A stretch of 64,000 nucleotides of DNA from UBA7359 sp038142205 (GCA_038142205.1 JAYQJO010000001.1:1984001-2048000), one strand, 5' to 3'; shown: positions 17,293-27,568, counted from the first letter of the stretch. Translations and numbers: made by a program. Notes: generated by a model from the sequence alone, not told the origin.

Positions 17293-18072
17293 TTAAACTG
17301 TTTCTAATAACACATTCAGCCTTTCTGGAATGTCTCTCAAGTCCAGTTGCGTATTTTCAAACAACGCCTCTGCACGTTTAATTAATTCATCACTATCTGG
17401 AATTTTCTTACATGACGCGAAAAGAATGGCATTGGAAAAATCAGGAAACTCAAGTAGGTAGAGATAACCAAAATAGTTTTTCATGGCGAACAAAACGTTT
17501 ACTACATCTTCTTCTGATTCTGGCAAGATATTGATCGCCAATACTCCAGTCTCTTTAATACACTTTGAGATGCTGGCATAAAAACGTTCATCATATAAAC
17601 AACTCGCCTGATTAGCAGCAACAAAAATATCCGCCAATATAATATCGTATGTTTGTGTATGTCCCTGAACGAATTGCTCGGCCGGCTTATGTTTAACATC
17701 TACTTTTTCCGGCAAATAAAAATAGTCTTTTGCCAGCTCAATAATCTTTTTATTTGATTCAACAGAGGTAAGCTGTACTTCCGGCCAATTTGCATCCAGA
17801 TAACGCTCAAGTGATGCACCTCCTAGTCCCAAGTTCAATAAATGCTTTGGTTTTGGGCAAAATAATAAAACAGCAAGCAAGGCCTGAATATTCGGCAAAA
17901 CAACCTGCTCTACAGCATCTGTTTTCATCAAAGCCTGAACAGACTTGTCACCAAGATGTAACCAGCGGTATTGCTGCCACTGCCGGACCTCGATGACTTC
18001 TCCTATACCTGAAGCAGTATAAAGCAGCTCACTTTCTTCAGGTTTGAGGTCGTAAATTTGTTCTAATGACAT
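17293..18072 (-). CDS. Spermidine synthase-like methyltransferase-fold protein
   Basis: A 259-aa Rossmann-fold protein of the polyamine aminopropyltransferase superfamily. LLNLGLGGASLERYL is the dinucleotide/SAM-type glycine loop, followed by LTSVESNKKIIELAKDYF and DIILADIFVA. Active-site residues needed for true spermidine synthesis are not clearly conserved; the normal gatekeeping DxxDP-type motif reads ILADIF. I call it spermidine-synthase-like rather than SpeE. It is divergent from rapA (106 bp). Confidence 0.7.
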   Translation of the reverse strand: MSLEQIYDLKPEESELLYTASGIGEVIEVRQWQQYRWLHLGDKSVQALMKTDAVEQVVLPNIQALLAVLLFCPKPKHLLNLGLGGASLERYLDANWPEVQLTSVESNKKIIELAKDYFYLPEKVDVKHKPAEQFVQGHTQTYDIILADIFVAANQASCLYDERFYASISKCIKETGVLAINILPESEEDVVNVLFAMKNYFGYLYLLEFPDFSNAILFASCKKIPDSDELIKRAEALFENTQLDLRDIPERLNVLLETV

Positions 18073-18178
18073 TTTCCAGCGTGATAATTGATTCTTTATA
18101 TTTTAAATACCCAAAAGCCATAGCGCCTGATAGAATCCGCAGCCGTTTAGCAAAATATTATTATATCAGGTATATCAC

Positions 18179-20992
18179 GTGTCAGATTTTGTTATTGGTC
18201 AACGCTGGGTCAGTCATACAGAAACAGAGCTTGGATTAGGTATTATCATTGGAATAGAAGGTCGTCGAGTAGAAATCAGCTTTCCGGCAGCTGAAGAACA
18301 AAGAATTTATGCAATGGATACGGCACCGCTAACACGTATTGAACACAAAGCCGGCGAAATCATTCGAAACCAAGATGAGAAAACGTTTAAAGTCACAAGG
18401 CTTGAGCAATTCCAGGGACGACTCATTTATTTTGCTACTGATGATGTAGGCATGGAACACAAAATTGATGAACTGGATTTAAACTGTTTCATTGAATTAA
18501 CCTCACCAAAACAACGCTTAATCAGCGGCCAACTTGATAACCTGAAAGCTTATCGCCTGCGTTGTGAAACATTAATGCAACAACACCGCCTGCAGAAGTC
18601 TTTAGTTCAAGGTTTATTAGGTTCACGAACCAGCTTGCTACCACATCAAGTCTATATCGCGCATGAAGTGGCAAAACGCTATGCGCCACGTGTATTACTG
18701 GCTGATGAAGTTGGATTGGGTAAAACTATCGAAGCAGGCATGATTTTGCATTATCAGTTGCACATCGGTCTTGCCAGTCGGGTTTTAATTATTGTGCCAG
18801 ACACACTGAGTCATCAATGGCTGGTTGAAATGCTGCGTCGATTTAATCTGAGCTTTGCGCTTTTTAATGAAGAACGACTACACGCGCTAAGCGAAACTGA
18901 TGATAATCCTTTTGAAACAGAACAACTTATTATTTGCAGTCTCGATAGTTTAACCAGTGATCCGGCTCTCTTTAATCAGGCTCTAGCTGCTGAATGGGAT
19001 ATGGTCGTCATTGATGAAGCGCATCACTTACACTGGACAGACGGTGACGAAGGGCATGACTATCGTTGTATCGAAAAACTCGCAAATCAATGTCGAGGCT
19101 TATTATTATTAACGGCAACACCGGAACAAGTTGGTGCCGAAAGTCATTTTGCTCGTTTGCGCTTGCTCGATCCTGCTCGTTTTCATAACTTAGACACGTT
19201 TCTTAATGAAGAAAAAGGCTATCAACAACTGAGTGATATTGTAAAAACATTATTAGACGAGCCTGATAACGCCTTAACAGATGATATGCTGGCGTTATTA
19301 AAAACCTATTTACAAGATGAAGCACCTGCTAATAACAATCCTGAACTTTCTGTACGCGAAGAAACAGTTTCTAAGCTATTAGACAGGCATGGAACAGGCC
19401 GTGTCTTTCTTCGCAACACACGTGAGGCAATCAAAGGTTTTCCGGAAAGAAAGCTGCATGATATAGCACTTGATAACCCGAGCATTTATTCATCACTGAA
19501 TGGTAAAGACAGTCTCTTTCCTGAAACAACAGTTGATAGCAACGACTGGTTGAAACAAGATCCTAGAGTAGCGTTTTTGGTTAATCTTGTTGAAGAATTA
19601 AAAACCGAGAAAATATTGGTTATTTGTGCCAATGCGACTACAGCATCAACACTGGAGAAGCATTTACAATTAAAAATGGGTATACGCAGCGCTGCCTTTT
19701 ACGAAGGACTGAGCATCATTGAACGAGATCGTGCCGCTGCTTATTTTGCTGATACCGAAATGGGTGCGCAGATATTAATCTGTTCGGAAATCGGTAGCGA
19801 AGGTCGTAACTTTCAATTTGCACATCATCTTGTCTTATTTGATTTACCGTTAAACCCGGACTTACTTGAACAACGTATAGGTCGATTGGATCGTATTGGT
19901 CAAACAGAAACGATTAATCTTCATATACCCTATATTAAAGGTTCAGCTCAAGAAGTATTGTTTAATTGGTTTAATAACGGACTCGATATCTTTCTGCATA
20001 GTTGTGCTGCCGCCTATTCAATCTATGAGAAATTTGAAGAGCCACTCACTAAAGCACTCGATAAACCTGGCACCAATATTGATGAGCTGATAAAGGAAAC
20101 CAGTCAATATACAAATAACATTAAGCAAAGCATGCATGATGGCCGTGACAGACTTGTAGAACTCAATTCCTGCCGTAAAGATGTCGCAGATAATATTATT
20201 GAGACCATTAACTCTGAAGAAGATCCCCATGAATTAATGGACTTCATGGAAAGCATGTTCAATACCTATGGTGTCGATCACGAAGAACACTCCGAGAATG
20301 CCTGGATATTACGTACCAGTGATCACATGCGTACTGGCTACTTTCCCGGCATTGGTGAAGAACCGATTACTGTGACTTTTGATCGACAAAAGGCATTGGG
20401 GCGTGAAGATATGCCTTTCGTTAGTTGGGAACACCCGATGGTTTCTGAAGCGATTGAAATGGTATTAAAAAGTGACATAGGTAATACCTTCATCACAACC
20501 ATTGAAAAAGATGGCATCGAACCCGGTACCATCCTGTTAGAAACGTTTTCCAGTATTAATACGATTGCACCAAAACAATTGCAGGTAGAGCGTTACTTAC
20601 CTATTACACCGTTACGAACATTAATCAGTAAAGACAGAAAAGACTATTCAAAAGTATTAAAACACGAAAAGCTGAACCTATTGAGCATGAAAATTGATAG
20701 GCAAACAGCACACGCCATCATTAAACAGATCAAACCTGATCTGGAAGTGATGATTGATTTCGCTATTAAATTCAGTCAATCAAAACTACCGAAAATAAAA
20801 GAAGAAGCACAACAGCGTGCCGATAAGCTTCTTGGCTCAGAAATAGATCGCATGAAACAACTGCAAAAGAATAACGCGACCATTAGAAAAGAAGAAATAG
20901 AGTTCTTGGAAGAACAAGTGCATGCTTGTACGGAAGTAATTAATAATGCGAAGTATGAATTACAAGCAGTGAGATTAGTTATTGCGCAATAA
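18179..20992 (+). CDS. rapA: RapA (HepA), RNA polymerase-associated SWI2/SNF2 ATPase
   Basis: Helicase-like ATPase that recycles RNA polymerase. N-terminal Tudor-like domains (GQRWVSHTETELGLGIII) precede the ATPase core: Walker A DEVGLGKT (176-183), DEAH (279-282), TATPEQ, and the C-terminal helicase lobe with GSEGRNFQFA and QRIGRLDRIGQ. Length 937 aa, close to E. coli's 968. The start is GTG at 18179, where the protein begins MSDFVIGQRW. Monocistronic by spacing. Confidence 0.96.
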   Translation: MSDFVIGQRWVSHTETELGLGIIIGIEGRRVEISFPAAEEQRIYAMDTAPLTRIEHKAGEIIRNQDEKTFKVTRLEQFQGRLIYFATDDVGMEHKIDELDLNCFIELTSPKQRLISGQLDNLKAYRLRCETLMQQHRLQKSLVQGLLGSRTSLLPHQVYIAHEVAKRYAPRVLLADEVGLGKTIEAGMILHYQLHIGLASRVLIIVPDTLSHQWLVEMLRRFNLSFALFNEERLHALSETDDNPFETEQLIICSLDSLTSDPALFNQALAAEWDMVVIDEAHHLHWTDGDEGHDYRCIEKLANQCRGLLLLTATPEQVGAESHFARLRLLDPARFHNLDTFLNEEKGYQQLSDIVKTLLDEPDNALTDDMLALLKTYLQDEAPANNNPELSVREETVSKLLDRHGTGRVFLRNTREAIKGFPERKLHDIALDNPSIYSSLNGKDSLFPETTVDSNDWLKQDPRVAFLVNLVEELKTEKILVICANATTASTLEKHLQLKMGIRSAAFYEGLSIIERDRAAAYFADTEMGAQILICSEIGSEGRNFQFAHHLVLFDLPLNPDLLEQRIGRLDRIGQTETINLHIPYIKGSAQEVLFNWFNNGLDIFLHSCAAAYSIYEKFEEPLTKALDKPGTNIDELIKETSQYTNNIKQSMHDGRDRLVELNSCRKDVADNIIETINSEEDPHELMDFMESMFNTYGVDHEEHSENAWILRTSDHMRTGYFPGIGEEPITVTFDRQKALGREDMPFVSWEHPMVSEAIEMVLKSDIGNTFITTIEKDGIEPGTILLETFSSINTIAPKQLQVERYLPITPLRTLISKDRKDYSKVLKHEKLNLLSMKIDRQTAHAIIKQIKPDLEVMIDFAIKFSQSKLPKIKEEAQQRADKLLGSEIDRMKQLQKNNATIRKEEIEFLEEQVHACTEVINNAKYELQAVRLVIAQ

Positions 20993-21059
20993 CGTTTACT
21001 CTCAAACGCCGCTATAAGCGGTCAATTGGAGGAGCTTGTTAGAGTAACTAGACACTTCA

Positions 21060-21292
21060 CTACATCGCATTGTCTTTCAATTCCTTTATGCCAAATAATA
21101 CAGACACGACTCCACCGAAAAAATACAAAGCCTCAATAGCCAAAAACAATAGACCGTTATTTACACTATTAAAACTATGTAATTCATCGCTTCGCGCTAC
21201 AAATATAATATCCCCAATTAATAACTCCTTATTGCAAGGACAATCATCACTAGACCAATAAAAAGAAATGCTATTGATGTCATCTTTCCCAT
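21060..21292 (-). pseudogene. Small two-helix membrane protein, frameshifted
   Basis: Minus strand ATG at 21290-21292 with a good AAGGTG site five bases upstream encodes MGKMTSIAFLFIGLVMIVLA, a clear membrane helix, but stops at 21218-21220. One added base near 21220 continues into IGDIIFVARSDELHSFNS, a second hydrophobic helix (GLLFLAIEALYFFGGVVSVLFG) and IKELKDNAM, stopping at 21060-21062. The joined product is about 77 aa with two membrane segments. I do not recognise the family. It lies between rapA and sspB. Confidence 0.4.
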
Positions 21293-21436
21293 TTTGACAC
21301 CTTAACTATATTTTAATGGTCACTTTATCCGATATGCTTTTATAGTTTTTAAAAGTGAGTATGGTATGAAAAAACCTTTAGATAAGCGTTAATGCTCCCA
21401 CTCAAGCAATAAGAAGATGTTTAATTATTAAACAGT

Positions 21437-21844
21437 TTACTTAACTACTCGTAAGTGCGGAGTTTTTGATTTTTCAGGTTCTTTTTTATCTTCAATTGAT
21501 GTTGAAGCAGGTTCAGTCTTGTTTTCGATTTCTTGCTCTTCTTCTTGGAAAATCATGCCACGTCCATTTTCTTTTGCATAAATTGCCAATACAGCATTCA
21601 TAGGAAAATAAACGTTCATGCTTTGGCCCGAAAAACGCGCTTTGAAGCTAATATAATCGTTACCTATATCTAGATCACGAACAGCGTTTGGTGAAATGTT
21701 TAAAACTATTTTACCATCTTCGACAAACTCAAAAGGAATGCTAAGATCATCACCTGTTGCATCAACGAGAAGATACGGCGTTAAATAATTATCGCAAGTC
21801 CAATCATACAGTCCGCGTACAAGGTAAGGTCGATTAGGCGTCAT
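21437..21844 (-). CDS. sspB: SspB, ClpXP specificity factor
   Basis: Adaptor that delivers ssrA-tagged proteins and RseA fragments to ClpXP. The folded domain (about residues 1-110) contains RPYLVRGLYDWTCDNYLTPY, GKIVLNISPNAVRDLDIG and FKARFSGQSMNVYFPMNAVLAIYA. A long acidic, disordered linker is followed by the conserved C-terminal ClpX-binding tail, here TPHLRVVK. Length 135 aa. It lies 19 bp downstream of sspA, the usual pair. Confidence 0.95.
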   Translation of the reverse strand: MTPNRPYLVRGLYDWTCDNYLTPYLLVDATGDDLSIPFEFVEDGKIVLNISPNAVRDLDIGNDYISFKARFSGQSMNVYFPMNAVLAIYAKENGRGMIFQEEEQEIENKTEPASTSIEDKKEPEKSKTPHLRVVK

Positions 21845-21863
21845 GATTTAATTCGTAAAGAGT

Positions 21864-22502
21864 TTATAAAGACTCTTCTTTAAATTCTTTTTCCGTAGGA
21901 GAAAGACTTGTTTTAAACGCTTCGCGTTCAAAGATTCTTTCAGCATATTCCTGCAATGGCTTAACTGACATAGGTAATTTAATACCATACTGATCCAGAC
22001 GCCACATCAATGGACCAACACAACAATCGATTAAAGAATATTCTTCAGACATGAAATAAGGCATTTGAGAAAAAGCCGGCGCAATCGATGTTAAATGATC
22101 GCGCAATACTTTTTTAGCGTTTGCTGCGGCAATATCATTATCACTCTCTATATCGTTAACTGCTGCATATAAATCTCGCATGACTCTGTTACGTAACTGA
22201 CGATTTCGACCTCTATTTACAGGGTCAACAGGCATTAATGGTGGGTGAGGAAAACGTTCGTCAAGATACTCCATAATGATATCTGCATCATAAAGCACCA
22301 AGTCTCGATCAATTAAGGTTAGCGTCGAATTATAAGGGTTCAGCTCATTTAATTCGTCCGGCCTAGCATCACCTTCATCGATGTAATTTATTTCAACATT
22401 GACATCCTTTTCTGCTAAAACAATACGTACCGCATGCCCAATTGGACTTACGCTATCAGAATATAAAACCATTAATGAACGGCGATTGGCGACAGTTGCC
22501 AT
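21864..22502 (-). CDS. sspA: SspA, stringent starvation protein A
   Basis: GST-fold RNA polymerase-associated protein, active in stationary phase and acid stress. It has a thioredoxin-like N-terminal domain (SLMVLYSDSVSPIGHAVRIVLAEK) and a helical C-terminal domain containing YFMSEEYSLIDCCVGPLMWRL. The catalytic GST residue is absent, as in the family. Length 212 aa. Downstream of the bc1 operon, an association common in Beta- and Gammaproteobacteria. Confidence 0.95.
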   Translation of the reverse strand: MATVANRRSLMVLYSDSVSPIGHAVRIVLAEKDVNVEINYIDEGDARPDELNELNPYNSTLTLIDRDLVLYDADIIMEYLDERFPHPPLMPVDPVNRGRNRQLRNRVMRDLYAAVNDIESDNDIAAANAKKVLRDHLTSIAPAFSQMPYFMSEEYSLIDCCVGPLMWRLDQYGIKLPMSVKPLQEYAERIFEREAFKTSLSPTEKEFKEESL

Positions 22503-22577
22503 TAATAAACTCTCCAGCCTATAAAAAACGCGCGATTATACTACATATTATGAACTTTTTGGGGTTCTCGTTTGAAA

Positions 22578-23321
22578 CTAATGTATATCGCGCCAGTATT
22601 CCTTTTTAAGCAAGTATGCAATTATTGCAAAAACAAAGAGATACAAAAGTACCCAAGTGCCGATCTTGGTACGTTTCAGTTTAATAGGCTCTGCTAAATA
22701 GACCATAAAATTAACCAAATCGCGTACAGTCTGATCAAACTCTTCCTCAGATTGTGTGCCTTGTTTGATTAATTCCAGATCTTCAACACTGGAACCATGC
22801 TGCCCTCCACTAGTATTTGTTAAGCGTTGTGTGCCTTGTAATTGCCAGAAGACATTTGGCATGCCAGCATCTTTGAACGTCAGGTTATTTACACCAAAAG
22901 GACGCGACTCATCGACATAAAATGTTTTGAAATAGCTATAAAGCCAATCAGCGCCACGTGAACGAGCAATCACTGACAAATCTGGAGGTGCAGCTCCGCC
23001 AAAAAACTGTTCGGCATCTGTTGAACTCATCGCTATTGTCATGGTGTCGCCTACTTTATCCGTACCGAACATTAAATTAGCTTTCAGCACATCATCACTA
23101 ATAGCCAAATCTTTACCTATACGGTTATAACGCATATACGCTGCTGAGTGACAGCCCATGCAATAGTTTACAAATGTTTTCGCACCACGCTGTAATGCAG
23201 CTTGATCTGAAAGGTCAACCTCCATGTGAAACAACGGCCCGCTACCAGCAGCAAATGCACTGGTAGACACTGATACTAAAAATATAAAAATCAGATTCTG
23301 TATTTGTTTATATTTCTTCAT
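22578..23321 (-). CDS. petC: Cytochrome c1 of the bc1 complex
   Basis: Membrane-anchored c-type cytochrome passing electrons from the Rieske protein to soluble cytochrome c. Signal peptide with AFA-AGS cleavage region near residue 25, haem motif CMGCH (Cys54, Cys57, His58), a likely Met ligand in the DAGMPNVFW segment, and a C-terminal membrane helix (WVLLYLFVFAIIAYLL). Length 247 aa. Start overlaps the petB stop by four bases. Confidence 0.96.
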   Translation of the reverse strand: MKKYKQIQNLIFIFLVSVSTSAFAAGSGPLFHMEVDLSDQAALQRGAKTFVNYCMGCHSAAYMRYNRIGKDLAISDDVLKANLMFGTDKVGDTMTIAMSSTDAEQFFGGAAPPDLSVIARSRGADWLYSYFKTFYVDESRPFGVNNLTFKDAGMPNVFWQLQGTQRLTNTSGGQHGSSVEDLELIKQGTQSEEEFDQTVRDLVNFMVYLAEPIKLKRTKIGTWVLLYLFVFAIIAYLLKKEYWRDIH

Positions 23322-24577
23322 TTACTTGTAACCCTATCCGGAACCGCCTTGTCATTATCTGTTGCTGTATAAAACGGCATTAAGAAAAAGAAAGCGAAAT
23401 AAACCAATGAGAAAAATCGTGCTAACCAAGTATAAAGTGGCGTAACACTTTGCATGCCTAACCAACCCAAAGCTATAAAACTAATGACAAATGCTGTTAA
23501 AGCAATTTTATAGTTCCTTCCTCGATATCGAATCGATTTCACCGGGCTTCTATCCAACCAAGGCAAGATTAAAAAGATGGTCACCGCTAAACCCATCGCA
23601 ACAACACCTGGGAAAGCTGAACCTGCTATCGAAGGTATCGCACGCAAGATTGCATAGAAAGGCGTAAAGTACCAGACTGGCGCAATATGTTCCGGTGTTT
23701 TGAATGGGTTAGCAGGATCAAAATTAGCGTGCTCAAGAAAATACCCACCCATTTCCGGCGTAAAGAAAACAATCGCGAAGAAAAAAATTAAAAAGACAAC
23801 AGCGCCAAAAATATCTTTTACTGTGTAGTACGGATGAAAAGGAATGCCGTCTAGTGGAATACCGTCAGCACCTTTATTCTTTTTAATTTCAATGCCATCC
23901 GGGTTATTTGAACCCACTTCATGTAAGGCCATGATATGAAAAGCAACCAAACCAAGTAGCACAAGTGGAAACGCAATAACATGCAGTGCAAAGAAACGAT
24001 TTAATGTCGCACCTGAAACAACAAAGTCTCCTCGAATCCACTCTGCCAATTCCGGGCCAATAAATGGAACAGCGCCAAATAAGGAAATAATAACTTGCGC
24101 ACCCCAAAATGACATTTGCCCCCAAGGTAGAAGATAACCGAAAAATGCTTCTCCCATTATTACCAGATAAATCGCCATACCTGATAACCACAGTAATTCA
24201 CGCGGTTTTTTGTAGGAGCCATATAATAAGGTACGAAACATATGTAAAAAGATGACGACAAAAAAAGCAGAGGCACCGGTCGAGTGCATATAGCGAATAA
24301 ACCAGCCTCCCGGCACATCGCGCATAATGTATTCAACCGAAGCAAATGCACCTTCTGCTGACGGATTATAGTTCATCGTTAGCCAGATACCCGTAAGAAT
24401 CTGAATAACCAGAACAAGTAACGCTAATGATCCAAAGAAATACCAGAAGTTAAAATTCTTTGGTGCATAGTACTTGGCAAGGTGTTCATTCCAGGTTTTC
24501 ATCAACGGGAAACGGTCATCGACCCAATCCCTCATACCAGTTAAGCCCTTAACAACTTCTTTTTCGATATCCGCCAT
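23318..24577 (-). CDS. petB: Cytochrome b of the bc1 complex
   Basis: Core quinol-oxidising subunit with eight membrane helices and two b haems. The paired histidines lie in helices B (RYMHSTGASAFFVVIFLHMFR) and D (FFALHVIAFPLVLLGLVAFHIMALH). The Qo-site motif reads PVWY (APVWYFTPFYAILRAI) rather than the mitochondrial PEWY, a known bacterial variant. Length 419 aa. The start overlaps the Rieske stop as TAATG. Confidence 0.97.
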   Translation of the reverse strand: MADIEKEVVKGLTGMRDWVDDRFPLMKTWNEHLAKYYAPKNFNFWYFFGSLALLVLVIQILTGIWLTMNYNPSAEGAFASVEYIMRDVPGGWFIRYMHSTGASAFFVVIFLHMFRTLLYGSYKKPRELLWLSGMAIYLVIMGEAFFGYLLPWGQMSFWGAQVIISLFGAVPFIGPELAEWIRGDFVVSGATLNRFFALHVIAFPLVLLGLVAFHIMALHEVGSNNPDGIEIKKNKGADGIPLDGIPFHPYYTVKDIFGAVVFLIFFFAIVFFTPEMGGYFLEHANFDPANPFKTPEHIAPVWYFTPFYAILRAIPSIAGSAFPGVVAMGLAVTIFLILPWLDRSPVKSIRYRGRNYKIALTAFVISFIALGWLGMQSVTPLYTWLARFFSLVYFAFFFLMPFYTATDNDKAVPDRVTSK

Positions 24578-25167
24578 TATACTGCCTCACTATCATCGCC
24601 AATTAACAGGCGGTCTGCTGTAAGAAACTTATAGGGTGGAACAACCAGATTGGTAGGTGCTGGCACGTCCTTAAATACTCGACCTGCAAAATCAAAACGA
24701 GAACCATGGCAAGGACAGAAAAAACCACCTCTTTCGGAAGAAAGGCTGGCATCAGTACCTTTTTCAACAAATTTTGGCGAGCAACCCAAATGTGTACATA
24801 AACCAATAACGACAAGGAATTCATTTTCTCTCGCCCGATATTCATTTTTTGCATATTCCGGCTGAGCACTTCCGTTCGAGGCGGGATCACTGACGACATC
24901 GTCCTGTGCGGTGATATCATCGAGCATTTCTTTAGTACGCCGAAGTATCCAGACAGGTTTGCCCTGCCATTTTTCTATGACGAGCTCTCCTGGGTTTAAT
25001 TTACTGATATCAACTTCTACCGGGGCACCAATTGCCTTAGCTTTTTCACTTGGGGTCATCGTTGCAATAAACGGCACTGCGCCTACTACGGTACCTGCGC
25101 CACCTACAACTGTCGCGGCCGCAGTCAAGAATCGGCGTCGACTCTTGTCTACATTACTACTATCCAT
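24577..25167 (-). CDS. petA: Rieske iron-sulfur subunit of the bc1 complex
   Basis: 2Fe-2S protein of 196 aa. It begins with a twin-arginine signal/anchor (SRRRFLTAAATVVGGAGTVV). Cluster motifs are CTHLGC and CPCHGSRFD, giving two Cys and two His ligands, plus the disulfide cysteines. First gene of the petABC operon, start ATG 25167 with AGAGGA six bases upstream. It diverges from the protease at 25311, so both promoters must lie in the 143-bp gap. Confidence 0.97.
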   Translation of the reverse strand: MDSSNVDKSRRRFLTAAATVVGGAGTVVGAVPFIATMTPSEKAKAIGAPVEVDISKLNPGELVIEKWQGKPVWILRRTKEMLDDITAQDDVVSDPASNGSAQPEYAKNEYRARENEFLVVIGLCTHLGCSPKFVEKGTDASLSSERGGFFCPCHGSRFDFAGRVFKDVPAPTNLVVPPYKFLTADRLLIGDDSEAV

Positions 25168-25310
25168 AAATATCCTCTGTTAGATAATTTGATTGGTTTG
25201 AAATCGTGATTATTAATTATTGCCTAGTTTACGTTAAACTTATCACAGGATAAACATTAGCACCCTTAAAATACCTGATAAAAAACGAAAAGAGATAAGC
25301 ATTTAGAAAT

Positions 25311-26435
25311 ATGACATTTAAAAACAAACTATTGTTCTTATTGCAGTACGTTGCCTACGGGTTGGCAATAGCATTCTTGTTTTTGTTAGTTTCAGGCAAT
25401 CAATTATTGTCTAATTTTTCGTTTTTTTCTTCTCCATCCAATCAATATTCATTCAATGACGCTGTGACATCAACAGCACCCGCAGTCGTTAACATCTATG
25501 CCAGTACCGTTTACCAAGAGAGAATACATCCGTTACTGCAAGATCCTTTATTCCGTCATTTTTTTGGAGACGCACCTAGCATACCCAAAACACGTCGAGA
25601 TAATTCCATTGGTTCTGGCGTAATTATGAATACCGCTGGTTACATTCTGACCAATGCACATGTTATTAAGAATGCGAGTGAAATAACAGTCACACTTAAT
25701 GATGGCCGACAGGCACGGGCTCATTTAATAGGCCAAGATACCGACACTGATTTGGCTGTGATCCATATACAAACGGAAAAATTGCCGCAAATACCCATAG
25801 GTAATTCGACACAAATAAAAATTGGCGATGTTGTACTGGCAATCGGCAATCCATACAATTTTGGCCAGACTGTGACACAGGGAATCGTTAGTGCCACAAG
25901 CAGAAAACGCCGCGGTATCTCCTATTTTGATGACTTTATCCAAACAGATGCCGATATTAATCAAGGTAATTCGGGTGGAGCATTAGTCAATGCTGCTGGA
26001 GAACTAATAGGGATCAATACAGCAATCATTTCGAGTAGTGGCGGTTCCGAGGGTATCGGTCTTGCGACACCTATCAATCAAGCTGTTGATGTTATGAATC
26101 AAATTATCAAGAACGGCAAAGTGGTTCGCGGCTGGCTTGGAATAGAAGCGCAAACCTTAAGTATGGACGTTAAAGAAGAGATAAATCTAAAAACTGGTGG
26201 CGTATTAGTAACGGCAATCATACGTAACGGACCGGCAGAAAATGCGGGACTTGTTCCGGGAGATATTATGATTTCAATCGATGGAGAAAATCTCACTTCA
26301 CCAGATCAGGCTATAGAGACCATCACTGAGCTCGAACCGGGTAAAGAAGTAAAAATTAAAATACTGAGAGGTTGGGAACAGCAGGAACTGATTGCACGGA
26401 TTGCGCAAAGGCCAGAAGCAAAAATGCCAAATTAA
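25311..26435 (+). CDS. degS: DegS/AlgW-type membrane-anchored periplasmic serine protease
   Basis: HtrA-family protease that senses misfolded outer-membrane proteins and starts the sigma-E cascade by cutting RseA/MucA. N-terminal anchor helix (about residues 7-27), trypsin-like domain with triad His117 (TNAHVI), Asp147 (DTDLAV) and Ser221 (GNSGGAL), then a single PDZ domain (about 265-355). One PDZ and an anchor fit DegS/AlgW rather than DegP. Length 374 aa. The neighbouring his-murA block is as in Pseudomonas algW. Confidence 0.92.
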   Translation: MTFKNKLLFLLQYVAYGLAIAFLFLLVSGNQLLSNFSFFSSPSNQYSFNDAVTSTAPAVVNIYASTVYQERIHPLLQDPLFRHFFGDAPSIPKTRRDNSIGSGVIMNTAGYILTNAHVIKNASEITVTLNDGRQARAHLIGQDTDTDLAVIHIQTEKLPQIPIGNSTQIKIGDVVLAIGNPYNFGQTVTQGIVSATSRKRRGISYFDDFIQTDADINQGNSGGALVNAAGELIGINTAIISSSGGSEGIGLATPINQAVDVMNQIIKNGKVVRGWLGIEAQTLSMDVKEEINLKTGGVLVTAIIRNGPAENAGLVPGDIMISIDGENLTSPDQAIETITELEPGKEVKIKILRGWEQQELIARIAQRPEAKMPN

Positions 26436-26473
26436 CAGCTACTGCACTTAGCTAATCTCCATTAGAGTATTAA

Positions 26474-27553
26474 TCAGTGCATTATTTCCTGCAAGGCTAA
26501 TAAGAACTGTTGATTCTCTTCTTCAGTTCCGATAGTAACACGGAGGCAATTTTCCAGTAGCGGATGAGAGCCGTGTAAATTCTTTATCAGAATGTGCTGT
26601 TTTAATAACTCAGCATGAACATCACTCGCGCCTTTGCTGGCAACTCTGAATAAAATAAAGTTAGCTTCGCTAGGCCATAGCTCAACACCACTAATGCTAG
26701 AAAGCGAATTAAAGACACTCGTTCTATCATTTCGGATTTGTGCTGCCTGTTGTTCCAACAGGCTTATATTTTCAACTATAAAATTAGCGCTAAGCTGATT
26801 TAAAGTACCTATATTATATGGCAACCTTAACTTATCCAGTTCTGATACCCATTCGGATGCACCAAACAGTATACCCAGTCTTAAACCCGCTAAACCTAAT
26901 TTGGATAAGGTGCGCATTAATAAGACATTAGGATATTTCAACACGCAGTCCATCATACTTTTCTGTGCAAAGACGTGATAAGCCTCATCAATAACATCTA
27001 AACCAGGAGCCGCTTTAATAATTGTTTCAATTGATCCTCGATCAAACATATTACCCGTTGGATTATTAGGCCAGGCAATAAAAATAACAGCAGGCTGTTT
27101 TTCTTCTATTGCCTTTAACATATCACCAAGGTTGAGAGAAAAATCATCATTCAAGGGCACACCAACATAATCCAGTTCCAGTAATGAACCGAGCAAACGA
27201 TACATCACAAAACCCGGCTCAGGTGCCATAATCACGTTAGACTGGTTATTTAATGCCATCATAATGATCTGAATTAATTCATCAGAACCGTTACCAAAAA
27301 GCATTTCTATGCCTTCTGGCAGGTCAAACATAGCACTTAATTTTTCACGTAACTCACTTGTACTGGCATCCGGATAACGATTTAATTCCGCCTTTTGCAT
27401 ATACTCAGCCCAAGAAGATTTTAATTCATCCGTCCATATATAAGGATTTTCCATCGCATCAAGTTTAATTAAACCATCGGACTTTGGAACGTGATAAGCC
27501 TTAGCCTCAAGAATAGCAGGCTTGATAAGCTTTCTGATTTGATCTTCGATCAT
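26474..27553 (-). CDS. hisC: HisC, histidinol-phosphate aminotransferase
   Basis: PLP enzyme converting imidazole-acetol phosphate to histidinol phosphate with glutamate as donor. Fold type I landmarks: FGNGSDELIQ, AWPNNPTGN, DEAYHVFA and the lysine motif RTLSKLGLAGLRLG. Length 359 aa. It is 15 bp downstream of hisD in a hisG-hisD-hisC run. Confidence 0.95.
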   Translation of the reverse strand: MIEDQIRKLIKPAILEAKAYHVPKSDGLIKLDAMENPYIWTDELKSSWAEYMQKAELNRYPDASTSELREKLSAMFDLPEGIEMLFGNGSDELIQIIMMALNNQSNVIMAPEPGFVMYRLLGSLLELDYVGVPLNDDFSLNLGDMLKAIEEKQPAVIFIAWPNNPTGNMFDRGSIETIIKAAPGLDVIDEAYHVFAQKSMMDCVLKYPNVLLMRTLSKLGLAGLRLGILFGASEWVSELDKLRLPYNIGTLNQLSANFIVENISLLEQQAAQIRNDRTSVFNSLSSISGVELWPSEANFILFRVASKGASDVHAELLKQHILIKNLHGSHPLLENCLRVTIGTEEENQQFLLALQEIMH

Positions 27554-27568
27554 TAAATTTGAATATTA

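Noticed and set aside
21070..21261. 63-aa plus-strand frame between rapA and sspB
   Set aside because: No ribosome site, and the opposite strand has the more protein-like membrane helices.
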